64,000 nucleotides of DNA, taken from contig NZ_JABWRE020000001.1 in assembly GCF_014268815.2 (NCBI RefSeq), forward strand, positions 1,803,001-1,867,000. Direction: 5' to 3'. A program made the translations under genes and the position numbers. The notes below the pieces were generated by a model. The model saw only the letters and a list, made by a program, of their open reading frames with translations. It made no database searches and was not told the DNA's origin. The stretch's first letter is position 1. Each line of letters begins with the position of its first letter. This stretch comes from Pseudomonas urmiensis (lineage in GTDB: Bacteria; Pseudomonadota; Gammaproteobacteria; Pseudomonadales; Pseudomonadaceae). Shown piece after piece: positions 26,279-34,807 of the stretch.

Positions 26279-26971
26279 CTAAACGCAAAACACCACCCCA
26301 GTGCGTGATGCAGCATTGCGAATGTGCTCCTGCATCGCTCGCTGTGCCCCCACCTGCGAGCGGCGCGCCAGGGCGCGCAGGATCTTGCTGTGCTCCTGCC
26401 AGGTCTCCATCGCCCGCTCAGGCCGTATGAACGGCAGCTTCTGGCTTTCCAGGAAAATATCCTGGCTGGCGGTGATCACATGCAGCATCGCGCGGTTGCC
26501 GCTGGCCTGCAGCAGCGCCTGGTGAAAGGCGAAATCAAGCCGCGCCGCTGCTTCGAAATTGCCTGCGCGTAACTCCTGGCGCATGGCGTCGACATTGTCT
26601 TGCAGGCGGTCGATGTCATCGGCGGTCAGGTTCAGTGCCGCTTGCCCGGCAGCGAAGCCTTCCAGGGCATAGCGCAGCTGGAAGGTGTCGGCCGCCGAGA
26701 CCTGCTCGGCATAGGGCCAGCTAAAACCCGCTGGCGTCTGGGCAGCAGGCTCTTGGACGAACACGCCCTTACCTGGCTGGACACTGACCACGCCCAAGGC
26801 ACTCAGCGATGACAACGCCTCGCGCAAGGAGGCGCGGCTCACCCCCAGCTGTTCGGAGAGATCGCGCTGCGAGGGCAGGGCATCGCCAGGCAGGTAGCCG
26901 CCGTCCTCGATCAGTTTGCGGATCGCCTGCAGGGCGATCTCCGGGACGGCGCGGGGGAGGGTGTCGAGCAT
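26279..26971 (-). CDS. GntR/FadR-family transcriptional regulator (FCD domain)
   Basis: The 230-residue protein has a GntR winged helix (YLPGDALPSQRDLSEQLGVSRASLREALSSLSALG, residues about 25-62). An all-helical FCD ligand domain follows with the metal-binding set typical of FadR-like regulators (DFAFHQALLQASGN). These usually respond to carboxylates or amino acids. It is divergent from an amino-acid ABC transporter and is the likely repressor of it. The ATG before LDTLPRAVPE is the best family start, although no clear ribosome site precedes it and the frame is open upstream. Confidence 0.85.
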   Translation of the reverse strand: MLDTLPRAVPEIALQAIRKLIEDGGYLPGDALPSQRDLSEQLGVSRASLREALSSLSALGVVSVQPGKGVFVQEPAAQTPAGFSWPYAEQVSAADTFQLRYALEGFAAGQAALNLTADDIDRLQDNVDAMRQELRAGNFEAAARLDFAFHQALLQASGNRAMLHVITASQDIFLESQKLPFIRPERAMETWQEHSKILRALARRSQVGAQRAMQEHIRNAASRTGVVFCV

Positions 26972-26986
26972 GCTGTTCAGACCGGT
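26972..26986. promoter_or_regulatory. Candidate regulator operator O1
   Basis: GCTGTTCAGACCGGT shares 13 of 15 bases with a second copy 146 bp away in the same divergent gap. It lies directly upstream of the FadR-type start, a place suited to autoregulation. Confidence 0.5.
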
Positions 26987-27117
26987 AGGGGCGATGTCCG
27001 ATCCTTTTACGGGCTCTGAGGCGCGCTGGCAAGCCTTGCCCTGGCCTGGCGCAGAGGGTGTGTCGGTTGCACGAATGCGGGGCGCCCGCTGACGATGACA
27101 GGGCGTATGAAGGTGCA

Positions 27118-27132
27118 ACTGTTCAGACCAGT
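27118..27132. promoter_or_regulatory. Candidate regulator operator O2
   Basis: ACTGTTCAGACCAGT is a near-perfect dyad (12 of 14 positions match its reverse complement). It lies about 115 bp upstream of the binding-protein gene and matches the O1 copy. Confidence 0.55.
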
Positions 27133-27246
27133 AAGACCGTGTAGCGCCGCGCCTTGTGCGTGTTTCAACAGGTTTTTCTTCACTCTGGCATGCCCCGTGC
27201 ACTGGTCACCAGGACTGATCACCCCGGACCCACGCGAGGCTATTGC

Positions 27247-28032
27247 ATGACTACCTTCCGCTCCCTGTTCCTGGCTTCCCTGTTCTGCGCCGGTGCCCTG
27301 GCTGTGACCCAGGCCCAGGCCGACGCCCTCGCCGACATCACTGCCCGTGGCGTGTTGAAAGTGGCCGTGCCGCAAGACTTTCCGCCATTCGGCTCGGTAG
27401 GCCCAGACCTCAAGCCGCGCGGCCTGGACATCGACACCGCGCAGCTGCTGGCCGACAAACTGGGCGTCAAGCTGGCCCTGACCCCGGTCAACAGCACCAA
27501 CCGTATTCCGTTTCTCACCACCGGCAAGGTCGACCTGGTCATCTCAAGCCTGGGCAAGAACCCCGAGCGCGCTGCAGTGATCGATTTCTCCCGGCCGTAC
27601 GCGCCGTTCTACCTGGCCGTGTTCGGTCCGGCTGAAGCGAGCATCGATACCATTGAAGCCATCGCTGGCAAGACCATCAGCGTCACCCGTGGCTCGATCG
27701 AAGACATGGAACTCTCCGCCGTGGCCCCCAAGGGCGCCACCATCAAGCGCTTTGAAGACAATAACTCGACCATTGCCGCTTACCTGGCCGGCCAGGTCGA
27801 GCTGATCGCCAGCGGCAGCGTGGTGATGTCGGCGATCGCTGAGAAGAACCCGGCCAAAGTGCCGGTGATGAAGGTCAAGCTCAAGGACTCGCCGGTGTAT
27901 GTCGGCCTGGCCAAACAAGAGCCGGCGCTGCTGGACAAGGTCAACGCCACCCTGGATGCGGCCAAGGCCGATGGCAGCCTCAATCGCAATGCCGAGAAAT
28001 GGCTCAAGCAGCCACTGCCGGCCGATCTTTGA
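27247..28032 (+). CDS. Amino-acid ABC transporter, periplasmic binding protein
   Basis: The 261-residue protein has a signal peptide (LFLASLFCAGALAVTQAQA). The SBP family-3 core follows: ITARGVLKVAVPQDFPPFG, GLDIDTAQLLADKLGV, and VDLVISSLGKNPERAAVIDFSRPY. This class captures polar amino acids or related small molecules. GAGG precedes the ATG by about 9 bases. It is the first of four co-oriented genes forming a complete importer. The exact ligand cannot be inferred. Confidence 0.9.
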   Translation: MTTFRSLFLASLFCAGALAVTQAQADALADITARGVLKVAVPQDFPPFGSVGPDLKPRGLDIDTAQLLADKLGVKLALTPVNSTNRIPFLTTGKVDLVISSLGKNPERAAVIDFSRPYAPFYLAVFGPAEASIDTIEAIAGKTISVTRGSIEDMELSAVAPKGATIKRFEDNNSTIAAYLAGQVELIASGSVVMSAIAEKNPAKVPVMKVKLKDSPVYVGLAKQEPALLDKVNATLDAAKADGSLNRNAEKWLKQPLPADL

Positions 28033-28055
28033 GCGGCACCTGGAGTTGTTGATCG

Positions 28056-28721
28056 ATGGCTTACCAATTTGATTTCGCCCCGGTCTTGGCCCAGGCCGAC
28101 CTGTTGCTCAAAGGGGCGCTGTTCACCCTGCAACTGACCGTGGTTGGCACCGTGCTCGGGCTGGCCATCGGGGTGCTTGGCGCGGTGGTGCGCGCCTGGC
28201 GGCTGCGGCCGTTCGATGCACTGTTTGGGGTGTATGTGGAGCTGATCCGCAACACACCGTTCATTGTGCAATTGTTCTTCATCTTTTTCGGTCTGCCGGC
28301 GCTGGGGGTGCGCCTGACGGAATGGCAGGCAGCGGTGCTGGCGATGGTGATCAACCTGGGTGCTTACTCCACCGAGATCATCCGCGCAGGTATCGTGGCA
28401 ATCCCCAAGGGGCAGTTGGAGGCGGCCGCGGCACTGGCCATGAGCCGCTTCGAAGCGTTCCGCCATGTGGTGCTGCAGCCTGCGCTGGCCAAGGTTTGGC
28501 CAGCGCTGAGCAGCCAGATCGTGATCGTCATGCTCGGCTCGGCGGTGTGTTCGCAGATCGCCACCGAAGAGCTGTCGTTTGCTGCCAACTTCATTCAGTC
28601 GCGCAACTTTCGCGCCTTCGAGACTTACCTGCTGACCACGCTGCTGTACCTGGTCATGGCGATTGTCGTGCGCCAGTTGCTGGCTTGGCTCGGTCAGCGC
28701 TTGCTGATGGGGAGACGCTGA
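28056..28721 (+). CDS. Amino-acid ABC transporter permease 1
   Basis: A 221-residue HisMQ-type inner-membrane permease with about five helices. It contains the family stretch VELIRNTPFIVQLFFIFFGLPALG. The EAA loop is EIIRAGIVAIPKGQLEAAAALAMSRFE, which contacts the ATPase. It is followed directly by the second permease, with adjacent stop and start. Confidence 0.9.
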   Translation: MAYQFDFAPVLAQADLLLKGALFTLQLTVVGTVLGLAIGVLGAVVRAWRLRPFDALFGVYVELIRNTPFIVQLFFIFFGLPALGVRLTEWQAAVLAMVINLGAYSTEIIRAGIVAIPKGQLEAAAALAMSRFEAFRHVVLQPALAKVWPALSSQIVIVMLGSAVCSQIATEELSFAANFIQSRNFRAFETYLLTTLLYLVMAIVVRQLLAWLGQRLLMGRR

Positions 28722-29369
28722 ATGGATTTCACCTTGTGGGACATCGTGCGCAACCTGCTGATCGGCTTGCAGTGGACAGTGCTGCTGTCGCTGGTGGCGT
28801 TTGTCTGCGGCGGGATCGCCGGGCTGTTGCTGCTGGTGGCGCGGATCTCCGATAGCGGCCTGTGGCGCGCTCTGGCCAGGGGCTATATCGAATTGTTCCA
28901 GGGCACGCCACTGCTGATGCAGTTGTTCATGGTGTTCTTTGGCATCGCCCTGTTCGGTATCGACGTTTCGGCCTGGATGGCGGCAGCCATCGCCCTGACC
29001 TTGTTCACCAGTGCGTTTCTGGCCGAGATCTGGCGCGGCTGCGTCGAGTCGATCCCGCGCGGGCAGTGGGAAGCTTCCGGCAGCTTGGCGTTGAGCCGGC
29101 TTGAGCAGTTACGTCATGTGATTCTGCCGCAGGCCCTGCGCATTGCCATTGCGCCGACGGTGGGCTTCTCGGTGCAGGTGGTCAAGGGCACGGCGGTGAC
29201 CTCGATCATTGGCTTCACCGAGCTGACCAAGACGGGCGGCATGCTGGCCAACGCCACCTTCGAACCGTTCCTGACCTACGGCTTGGTGGCCTTGGGTTAC
29301 TTCATCCTGTGTTATCCGCTCTCGCTGAGCGCCCGTTATCTGGAAAGGAGGCTGCATGCCCCTGCTTAG
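28722..29369 (+). CDS. Amino-acid ABC transporter permease 2
   Basis: A 215-residue HisMQ-type permease, partner of the preceding gene. It contains GYIELFQGTPLLMQLFMVFFG and the EAA loop EIWRGCVESIPRGQWEASGSLALSRLE. Its ATG directly follows the stop of permease 1, and its end overlaps the ATPase gene by 14 bases. The two permeases should form a heterodimer. Confidence 0.9.
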   Translation: MDFTLWDIVRNLLIGLQWTVLLSLVAFVCGGIAGLLLLVARISDSGLWRALARGYIELFQGTPLLMQLFMVFFGIALFGIDVSAWMAAAIALTLFTSAFLAEIWRGCVESIPRGQWEASGSLALSRLEQLRHVILPQALRIAIAPTVGFSVQVVKGTAVTSIIGFTELTKTGGMLANATFEPFLTYGLVALGYFILCYPLSLSARYLERRLHAPA

Positions 29370-30093
29370 AGTGTCCGCGCTGCACAAGTACTACGGCGAT
29401 AACCATGTGCTCAAGGGCGTCGACCTGAGCATCGAGGAAGGTGAGGTGGTCGCCATCATCGGCCGCAGCGGCTCTGGCAAGAGCACCTTCCTGCGCACCC
29501 TCAATGGCCTGGAGTCAATCAGTGACGGGGTGATCGAGGTTGATGGCGAGTACCTCGACGCTGCCCGCGCCGACCTGCGCTCGCTGCGCCAGAAGGTCGG
29601 CATGGTGTTCCAGCAGTTCAACCTGTTCCCGCACTTGACGGTTGGCGAGAACGTTATGCTGGCGCCGCAAGTGGTGAAAGAGACCAGCAAGGCCGAGGCC
29701 CGGCAACTGGCTCACCAGATGCTCGAACGAGTCGGACTGGGCGAGAAGTTCGATGCCTATCCGGATCGTTTGTCAGGCGGCCAGCAGCAGCGCGTGGCGA
29801 TCGCCCGCGCCTTGGCGATGTCGCCCAAAGTGCTGCTGTGCGACGAGATCACTTCGGCGCTCGACCCGGAATTGGTCAACGAAGTGCTCGGCGTAGTGCG
29901 CCAGCTGGCCAAGGAGGGCATGACCTTGATCATGGTCACCCACGAGATGCGCTTTGCCCGCGAGGTAGGGGACAAACTGGTGTTCATGCACCAGGGCAAG
30001 GTGCATGAAATGGGCAATCCACGCGAGGTGTTCGCCGCGCCGCAGACGCCGGAGTTGGCCAACTTCATTGGTGCGGTGGCGCAGGTGGGTTAG
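29356..30093 (+). CDS. Amino-acid ABC transporter ATPase (GlnQ/HisP family)
   Basis: The 245-residue cytosolic ATPase has Walker A GRSGSGKST, Q-loop VFQQFNLFPHLTVGENV, signature LSGGQQQRVAIARAL, Walker B VLLCDEITSALDPE and the switch His in MVTHEMRFAREV. These match the PAAT group that imports polar amino acids. GGAAAGGAGG before the ATG is a strong ribosome site inside the permease gene. A hairpin terminator follows. Confidence 0.93.
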   Translation: MPLLRVSALHKYYGDNHVLKGVDLSIEEGEVVAIIGRSGSGKSTFLRTLNGLESISDGVIEVDGEYLDAARADLRSLRQKVGMVFQQFNLFPHLTVGENVMLAPQVVKETSKAEARQLAHQMLERVGLGEKFDAYPDRLSGGQQQRVAIARALAMSPKVLLCDEITSALDPELVNEVLGVVRQLAKEGMTLIMVTHEMRFAREVGDKLVFMHQGKVHEMGNPREVFAAPQTPELANFIGAVAQVG

Positions 30094-30110
30094 CAGGGGG
30101 TTCGCTATGA

Positions 30111-30133
30111 TTGGGGCTGCGCAGCAGCCCCAA
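30111..30133. terminator. Bidirectional terminator between ABC operon and lipoprotein gene
   Basis: A 10-base stem TTGGGGCTGC/GCAGCCCCAA with a 3-base loop lies between convergent genes. There is no long T-run on either side. Confidence 0.65.
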
Positions 30134-30144
30134 TATCTCCCGGC

Positions 30145-30927
30145 TTAGGGCCGGCCCACCTTCCAAGGCGCGTATTCGACCAACGCATACCCTTCCACCC
30201 GGCCGTGTGGATCAGGCGCAAAGCCAGGCATCGCTTGCAGATCAAGCCCCAGGCACGCGCTGTTCAAGCGCGCCTGCAAGGCGCTGTCGAGGCGAAAAGC
30301 ATCAGTGCGCAAGCGCGTAGGCTGCAAGTCGATCAGGCAGCCCTGGACCTTGCCCTGGGCATTGGCCTGATAACGGATCACCGCGGTGCCGATGCTGTCG
30401 ACCGGTTGCGTGCGCATCAGCTGGTGCCAGAAGTACTGGCGTTGCTGCTGGCGCAAGTCCCAGCTGGCGTGGGCATTCTTCCAGTGCGCCGGCAGCATGA
30501 CGATCACCGGGGCGACCATTTCGACGCTGTCGTCCTCGCCAAACAACGGTTCAGGCACCTGTGGGTACACGGTCATCCAGCACTGCGCCTTGATGACCTT
30601 GGCCAGGGTGGCGAAGTCCGAGCGCACCACATCGGCTGGCAACATGGCCGAATGCTTGGGTGCGGCAGCGGTGACTTTACAGGCTACCGGCTCGGAGCGT
30701 TTGTTCAAGGTCACATGCAGCCTGGCCGCGCCGACCAGTTTGCCGCGCGAGGCGCTGAGGATGTTGAGCTGTAGATTGTGTTGCACGTCGGCGGTGAACT
30801 GCTGCATGACCTTGTCATCGACTTTGTCGACATTGTTGCCGACCACGCCAGAGGTCTTGCAGGCGCTCAAGGCAAGAACGCCGAGCAGGATGACAGGCAG
30901 ACGAGCGATGCAGTGGTGCTTTGACAC
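30145..30927 (-). CDS. Uncharacterised lipoprotein
   Basis: The 260-residue protein has a clear lipoprotein signal: a basic start, the core LPVILLGVLALSAC and lipobox LSAC. A GTG start was chosen because AAGGA lies 7 bases upstream and gives a well-formed signal peptide; the frame is open 25 codons further. The mature part has two regions with TonB-C-like features (LHVTLNKRSEPVACKVTAA; TAVIRYQANAQGKVQGCLID), so each half may be a TonB-C-like fold. I do not recognise the family. Residue 2 of the mature protein is Lys, not Asp, which favours outer-membrane sorting. Confidence 0.7.
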   Translation of the reverse strand: MSKHHCIARLPVILLGVLALSACKTSGVVGNNVDKVDDKVMQQFTADVQHNLQLNILSASRGKLVGAARLHVTLNKRSEPVACKVTAAAPKHSAMLPADVVRSDFATLAKVIKAQCWMTVYPQVPEPLFGEDDSVEMVAPVIVMLPAHWKNAHASWDLRQQQRQYFWHQLMRTQPVDSIGTAVIRYQANAQGKVQGCLIDLQPTRLRTDAFRLDSALQARLNSACLGLDLQAMPGFAPDPHGRVEGYALVEYAPWKVGRP

Positions 30928-31128
30928 GAAGACTTCCTTGAATGAGCGCACTGGGACTTTCATGTGCCAGTAGTGAGGGCGCGACAGGATAATGCAATTC
31001 ATTCCTGTTTAGCAGGGTGATCGTTCGGGAGTGTTTTTCAGCCGATGTCGCCGATGCTTACGTTTAACTGCTGTGGGCCTGCGCGAATACGCTAGAGTTC
31101 GCCTTCCAGGCGAGCACGGAGCAGGAAC

Positions 31129-31860
31129 ATGGCCCAGAACATCTACGACAACAGCGATTTCTTCGCAGGTTACAGTCAATTGCCGCGTCAGGTGCTCGGC
31201 CTGGACGGTGCGCCTGAGTGGCCGGCAATCCGCGCTTTGTTACCTGAGCTTGGCGGCAAGCGGGTGGTCGACCTGGGCTGCGGCTTCGGCTGGGCCTCGC
31301 GCTGGCTGCGTGAGCAGGGTGCAGCCTCGGTGCTGGGCTTGGACATTTCAAACAATATGATCGAGCGAGCCCGTCGTGACACCCAGGATCAAGCTATTGA
31401 ATACCGCATTGCCGATCTGGAGACGCTGCAACTGCCGCCTGCCGCATTCGAGCTGGCCTACAGCGCGTTGACCTTCCACTACATCGAGGACTTCGCCCGC
31501 TTGCTGCGCACCCTTCACCAGTCCCTCACCCCGGGTGGGCACCTGGTGTTTACCTGTGAACACCCGATCTACATGGCTGCCGCGCATCCGCACTTCAGCC
31601 TCGACCAAGACGGGCGCAAGACCTGGCCGGTCAATGGCTACGCGCAAGAGGGCGAGCGGCGTACCGACTGGTTCGCCAAAGGCGTGCTGAAGTACCACAG
31701 GACCCTGGCCAGCACCCTCAATGCCCTGATCGAAACGGGGTTCCAGATCAGCCGGATAGAGGAATTCGCCCCCAGCAGTGAACAGGTCCTGGCCATGCCG
31801 GTGCTGGCCGAAGAGCTGGAGCGGCCGATGATGTTGCTGGTTGCAGCCCAGCGCGGATGA
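31129..31860 (+). CDS. Class I SAM-dependent methyltransferase
   Basis: A 243-residue Rossmann-type methyltransferase. Motif I is VVDLGCGFGWASRWL. The acidic end of beta-2 is LGLDISNNMI, and motif post-II FELAYSALTFHYIEDF is followed by LTPGGHLVFTCEHPI. This is a UbiE/Methyltransf_11-like cytosolic enzyme. The N-terminus (AQNIYDNSDFFAGYSQL) marks a widespread family of unassigned substrate. AGGAA precedes the ATG. It is a lone gene with a REP element downstream. Confidence 0.85.
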   Translation: MAQNIYDNSDFFAGYSQLPRQVLGLDGAPEWPAIRALLPELGGKRVVDLGCGFGWASRWLREQGAASVLGLDISNNMIERARRDTQDQAIEYRIADLETLQLPPAAFELAYSALTFHYIEDFARLLRTLHQSLTPGGHLVFTCEHPIYMAAAHPHFSLDQDGRKTWPVNGYAQEGERRTDWFAKGVLKYHRTLASTLNALIETGFQISRIEEFAPSSEQVLAMPVLAEELERPMMLLVAAQRG

Positions 31861-31888
31861 CGGGCAGCAGGTGTGGTGGTGGCAACAC

Positions 31889-31921
31889 GGGCCTCTTCGC
31901 GGGCAAGCCCGCTCCTACAGG
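31889..31921 (+). repeat. REP element
   Basis: GGGCCTCTTCGCGGGCAAGCCCGCTCCTACAGG core. A partial inverted partner (CCTGTGGGAGCGGGC) lies about 30 bp further. It occupies the gap between convergent genes. Confidence 0.8.
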
Positions 31922-32063
31922 CACCCCGTTGACCTCGAAGCCACTGCGGTACCTGTGGGAGCGGGCTGGTCGGGGCGCCGAACCGCCGCGAAGGGCTGCA
32001 CAGCAGCCCCATAACAGCTGGTCCCGCGATGAGGGCAGATGAAACCCTACCAACAACCAGCAA

Positions 32064-34214
32064 TCAGAAACGCATATCCATCGCCACCTCGAATGTGCGC
32101 GGCGCACCCATGTAGTACTGCAAGCCATAGGCCTGCTTGGCATACACCTCATCGGTCATGTTGCGCACCCGCGCGGTGATCGCCGTGTGCTCATCCAGGC
32201 GGTAGCGGGCAAACGCGCCGAACAAGGTGTAGGCCGGCGCCTTGAGGGTGTTGGCGTTGTCGGCATACACCGAGTCGACATAGCGGCCATCCACCCCGGC
32301 CGACCACGCCGGGCTGAAGCTGTAGGTCAGCCACAGGTTGGCAACGTTGGCCGGCACGTTCACTGGCGCGTTGCCTTTGCGCGAGACCGACACGCCGTTG
32401 ACCGCTTCGTTGAACTCATCGTACTGCGCATCGACATAGGCATAGTTGGCCTCGGCGAGCAGCTTGGGCGTGACCTGAAAACGGCCGGACAACTCGATGC
32501 CACGCGAGGTCTGTTGGCCAGCTTGCACGGTCAGGTTGGGGTTGCTCGAGTCGCGTACGGCAAAGTCCTTGCGCACGATCTGGTACAGCGCCACGGTTGC
32601 CGCACCGCGGCCATCGAGGAAGTCGAACTTGCTCCCCGCTTCCCACTGCTCGCCTTTGGACAGGTCGAACAGGCCGACGTTGGAGTAGGTCGCCCCGGCC
32701 AGTGAACCGGCCGGCAGGTCGGCGGCGGTGCTGTACTGCACGTAGACGCTGGCGCTTGGGGTCAGTTCGTAGGTCAGGCCAATGCGCCCGCTCAGTGGCT
32801 CCCAGCGGCGTTCGAAGTAGGCCGGGCTGGTTGGCGTGACGGCGCCATAGTTGGTCACCTGCATATCCAGGTAGTCGTAACGCAGGCCAGTCAGCAGGGC
32901 CAGGCGATCGGTCAGCTGCAGACGGTTCTCGGCGAACAGGGCGCGGTTGGTGACCTGGTGGTGACGCTGCTTGGTCAAGCCGGCGTTGACCCCAGGAATA
33001 TCCTCGAAGCTGCCAGGGTCGAAGTGGTCCGGGTCGACCACATCATTCCAGCTGCCGGAGGTTGGGTAGAGGTCCTGGCGCATGCGTGAGTAGTCCAGGC
33101 CAACTGCCCATTGACTGGCCAGGCCGAACAGGCTGTTGTTGTGCCGCAGTTCGATACGATCGCCCAGCACGGTTTGTTCGTGGCGCTGCAGGTAAGGGCT
33201 TGAGCGCAGTACGTTGCCGTCTGCGTTGTAGCTGTAGCGCTCGAGGTTGCGGTAGTCGCGTTGGGCGTCGTAGTGATAGAGGGTGTTCTGCACGCTGGTG
33301 CTGTCGCTGATCTGATAGTCGAGGATCGAACGCAGCCAGCGCACCCGCTGCTCATAGCGCCCGTCGGCGACGTTGTAGTTCTCGAAGCGGCGGCTGTTGT
33401 CGATCTTCATCGTGCTGCGACCTGGCAGAATCGGCGAGCCCCAGTAAGGGCTGCGTTCCTTGTCCTGCTGGTACTCGAAGGCGAGGGTGTGGGTCAGGTT
33501 AGGGTTCAGGTCGCTGAGCAGGGATATCGCCAGGCTGTCGGTGTCGCGTTCATTGCGGTCGATGTAGCCGTTGCTGTGGCCACGGCTGAAATCCAGGCGC
33601 AGGAAGTGATGGGCATCTGCCGGGTTGCTGGCCAGCGCCTGGTTGATGCCAAAAGCGACTTCCGAGTCATCGAAGCTGCCATAGCGAATCCGCCCATCGA
33701 TGATCTGCTCATCGCGGCTGGCCAGCTTGGTGATGTAGTTGATCGAGCCGCCCACGGCGCCTGCGCCATGCAGGAACGATGACGGCCCGCCGATCAGCTC
33801 GACCCGGTCGATCACCCAGGCGTCCACCGGCCGGGTGGCGCTGCTGTAGCCCAGGTTGATGCCGTTGTAGAGCTGGGTGACCTGGTTTTGGGTAAAGCCG
33901 CGGTAGGCGACGAAACCGCCGTAACCGGGGTTGGCCGAGGCGTTCACGCCGGTCATGGCGTTGATCACGTCCTGGGTGTCCTTGGCACCACGCTCTTCGA
34001 TCACGCGCCGGTCCGAGACACTCACCGAGGCCGGCGTTTGCCGGGCGGTCAGGCCCAGCTTGGAACCGGTGCGGATCGGTTCGTCCAGTTGCACCCCGGA
34101 AGGCGCGGCGCGCTCGGCATCGATGGTGGTGGCGCTGAGTTCAACGGGCGAGTGGTCCGCCCAGGCGACGGTGCAGGTGCTTGCCAGAAGCACCAGGGAG
34201 GTATTACGGATCAT
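32064..34214 (-). CDS. TonB-dependent siderophore-type receptor
   Basis: The 716-residue outer-membrane receptor has a signal peptide (LVLLASTCTVAWA). The plug domain contains TPASVSVSDRRVIEERGAKDTQDV, YRGFTQNQVTQLYNGI and the RVELIGGPSSFLHGAGAVGGSINYITK stretch. A 22-strand barrel follows and ends in a terminal Phe (MDMRF). There is no N-terminal STN signalling domain, so it does not talk to an anti-sigma factor. The start before IRNTSLVLL fits the signal peptide. The DUF2946 gene 68 bp upstream on the same strand suggests a two-gene unit. The ligand is unknown; siderophore or metal complex by family. Confidence 0.88.
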   Translation of the reverse strand: MIRNTSLVLLASTCTVAWADHSPVELSATTIDAERAAPSGVQLDEPIRTGSKLGLTARQTPASVSVSDRRVIEERGAKDTQDVINAMTGVNASANPGYGGFVAYRGFTQNQVTQLYNGINLGYSSATRPVDAWVIDRVELIGGPSSFLHGAGAVGGSINYITKLASRDEQIIDGRIRYGSFDDSEVAFGINQALASNPADAHHFLRLDFSRGHSNGYIDRNERDTDSLAISLLSDLNPNLTHTLAFEYQQDKERSPYWGSPILPGRSTMKIDNSRRFENYNVADGRYEQRVRWLRSILDYQISDSTSVQNTLYHYDAQRDYRNLERYSYNADGNVLRSSPYLQRHEQTVLGDRIELRHNNSLFGLASQWAVGLDYSRMRQDLYPTSGSWNDVVDPDHFDPGSFEDIPGVNAGLTKQRHHQVTNRALFAENRLQLTDRLALLTGLRYDYLDMQVTNYGAVTPTSPAYFERRWEPLSGRIGLTYELTPSASVYVQYSTAADLPAGSLAGATYSNVGLFDLSKGEQWEAGSKFDFLDGRGAATVALYQIVRKDFAVRDSSNPNLTVQAGQQTSRGIELSGRFQVTPKLLAEANYAYVDAQYDEFNEAVNGVSVSRKGNAPVNVPANVANLWLTYSFSPAWSAGVDGRYVDSVYADNANTLKAPAYTLFGAFARYRLDEHTAITARVRNMTDEVYAKQAYGLQYYMGAPRTFEVAMDMRF

Positions 34215-34282
34215 GTTGTTGTAGGTTCCACGCAAAGGTCATGGCTGACCGCACGCGCACGGGCAAGCGTACCCGAACGGGG

Positions 34283-34690
34283 TCAGACGAAGGTTGCAGC
34301 TGCGAGGAATACGGCGGGGGAGGCGCGGGGATTGATGGCAGGGCGTAGGTAGCGCGGTGGCGGTTGTGCCCAGCTGCGCACGACGATGGGTGAAGGGGCA
34401 TTGCCCTGCACTCGGCTGAACGACCAGCCGCTGCTGGTCAGCGGCACGGCGAGGGCGAACGAGGAGCACACCGGGCAGTCGAGCTGGGCCATGTGCTGAT
34501 CGCCGCCGGCATGATCCAGGTCGATGGCCGGGCCATGTTCGCTTGTGATCGAGCAGAAACCACCTTCCAGCCCAGCCAGGCGCAAGCCGCTCATCTGGCC
34601 GTGGTGCAGGCCGCACAGCAATAGGCTGAACAGAACGCTGGCATACAGCGCCCAGGCAGTCAGCGAACGCGTCTGGCGGGTGGTTTTCAT
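34283..34690 (-). CDS. DUF2946-family protein
   Basis: The 135-residue protein has an N-terminal hydrophobic helix (LTAWALYASVLFSLLLCGLHHG). His residues and a CPVCSSF motif lie near the middle, as expected for DUF2946, a family often beside metal or TonB-dependent transporters. The ATG before KTTRQTRSL was chosen as the family-like start; the frame is open 34 codons further. The Cys and His residues could bind copper or another metal in the periplasm, but this is inference. It probably shares a transcript with the TonB receptor downstream. Confidence 0.72.
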   Translation of the reverse strand: MKTTRQTRSLTAWALYASVLFSLLLCGLHHGQMSGLRLAGLEGGFCSITSEHGPAIDLDHAGGDQHMAQLDCPVCSSFALAVPLTSSGWSFSRVQGNAPSPIVVRSWAQPPPRYLRPAINPRASPAVFLAAATFV

Positions 34691-34807
34691 GCCGAGGAAT
34701 CTACCATTTGGGTGGATTCTATGGGCGCTGCAATGGGTGTGGTCGATTGTCGCAGTTGCTGTGCTGCCTGCGCTGGCCCAATCGCGGGACAAGCGCTGAT
34801 CAATCCA

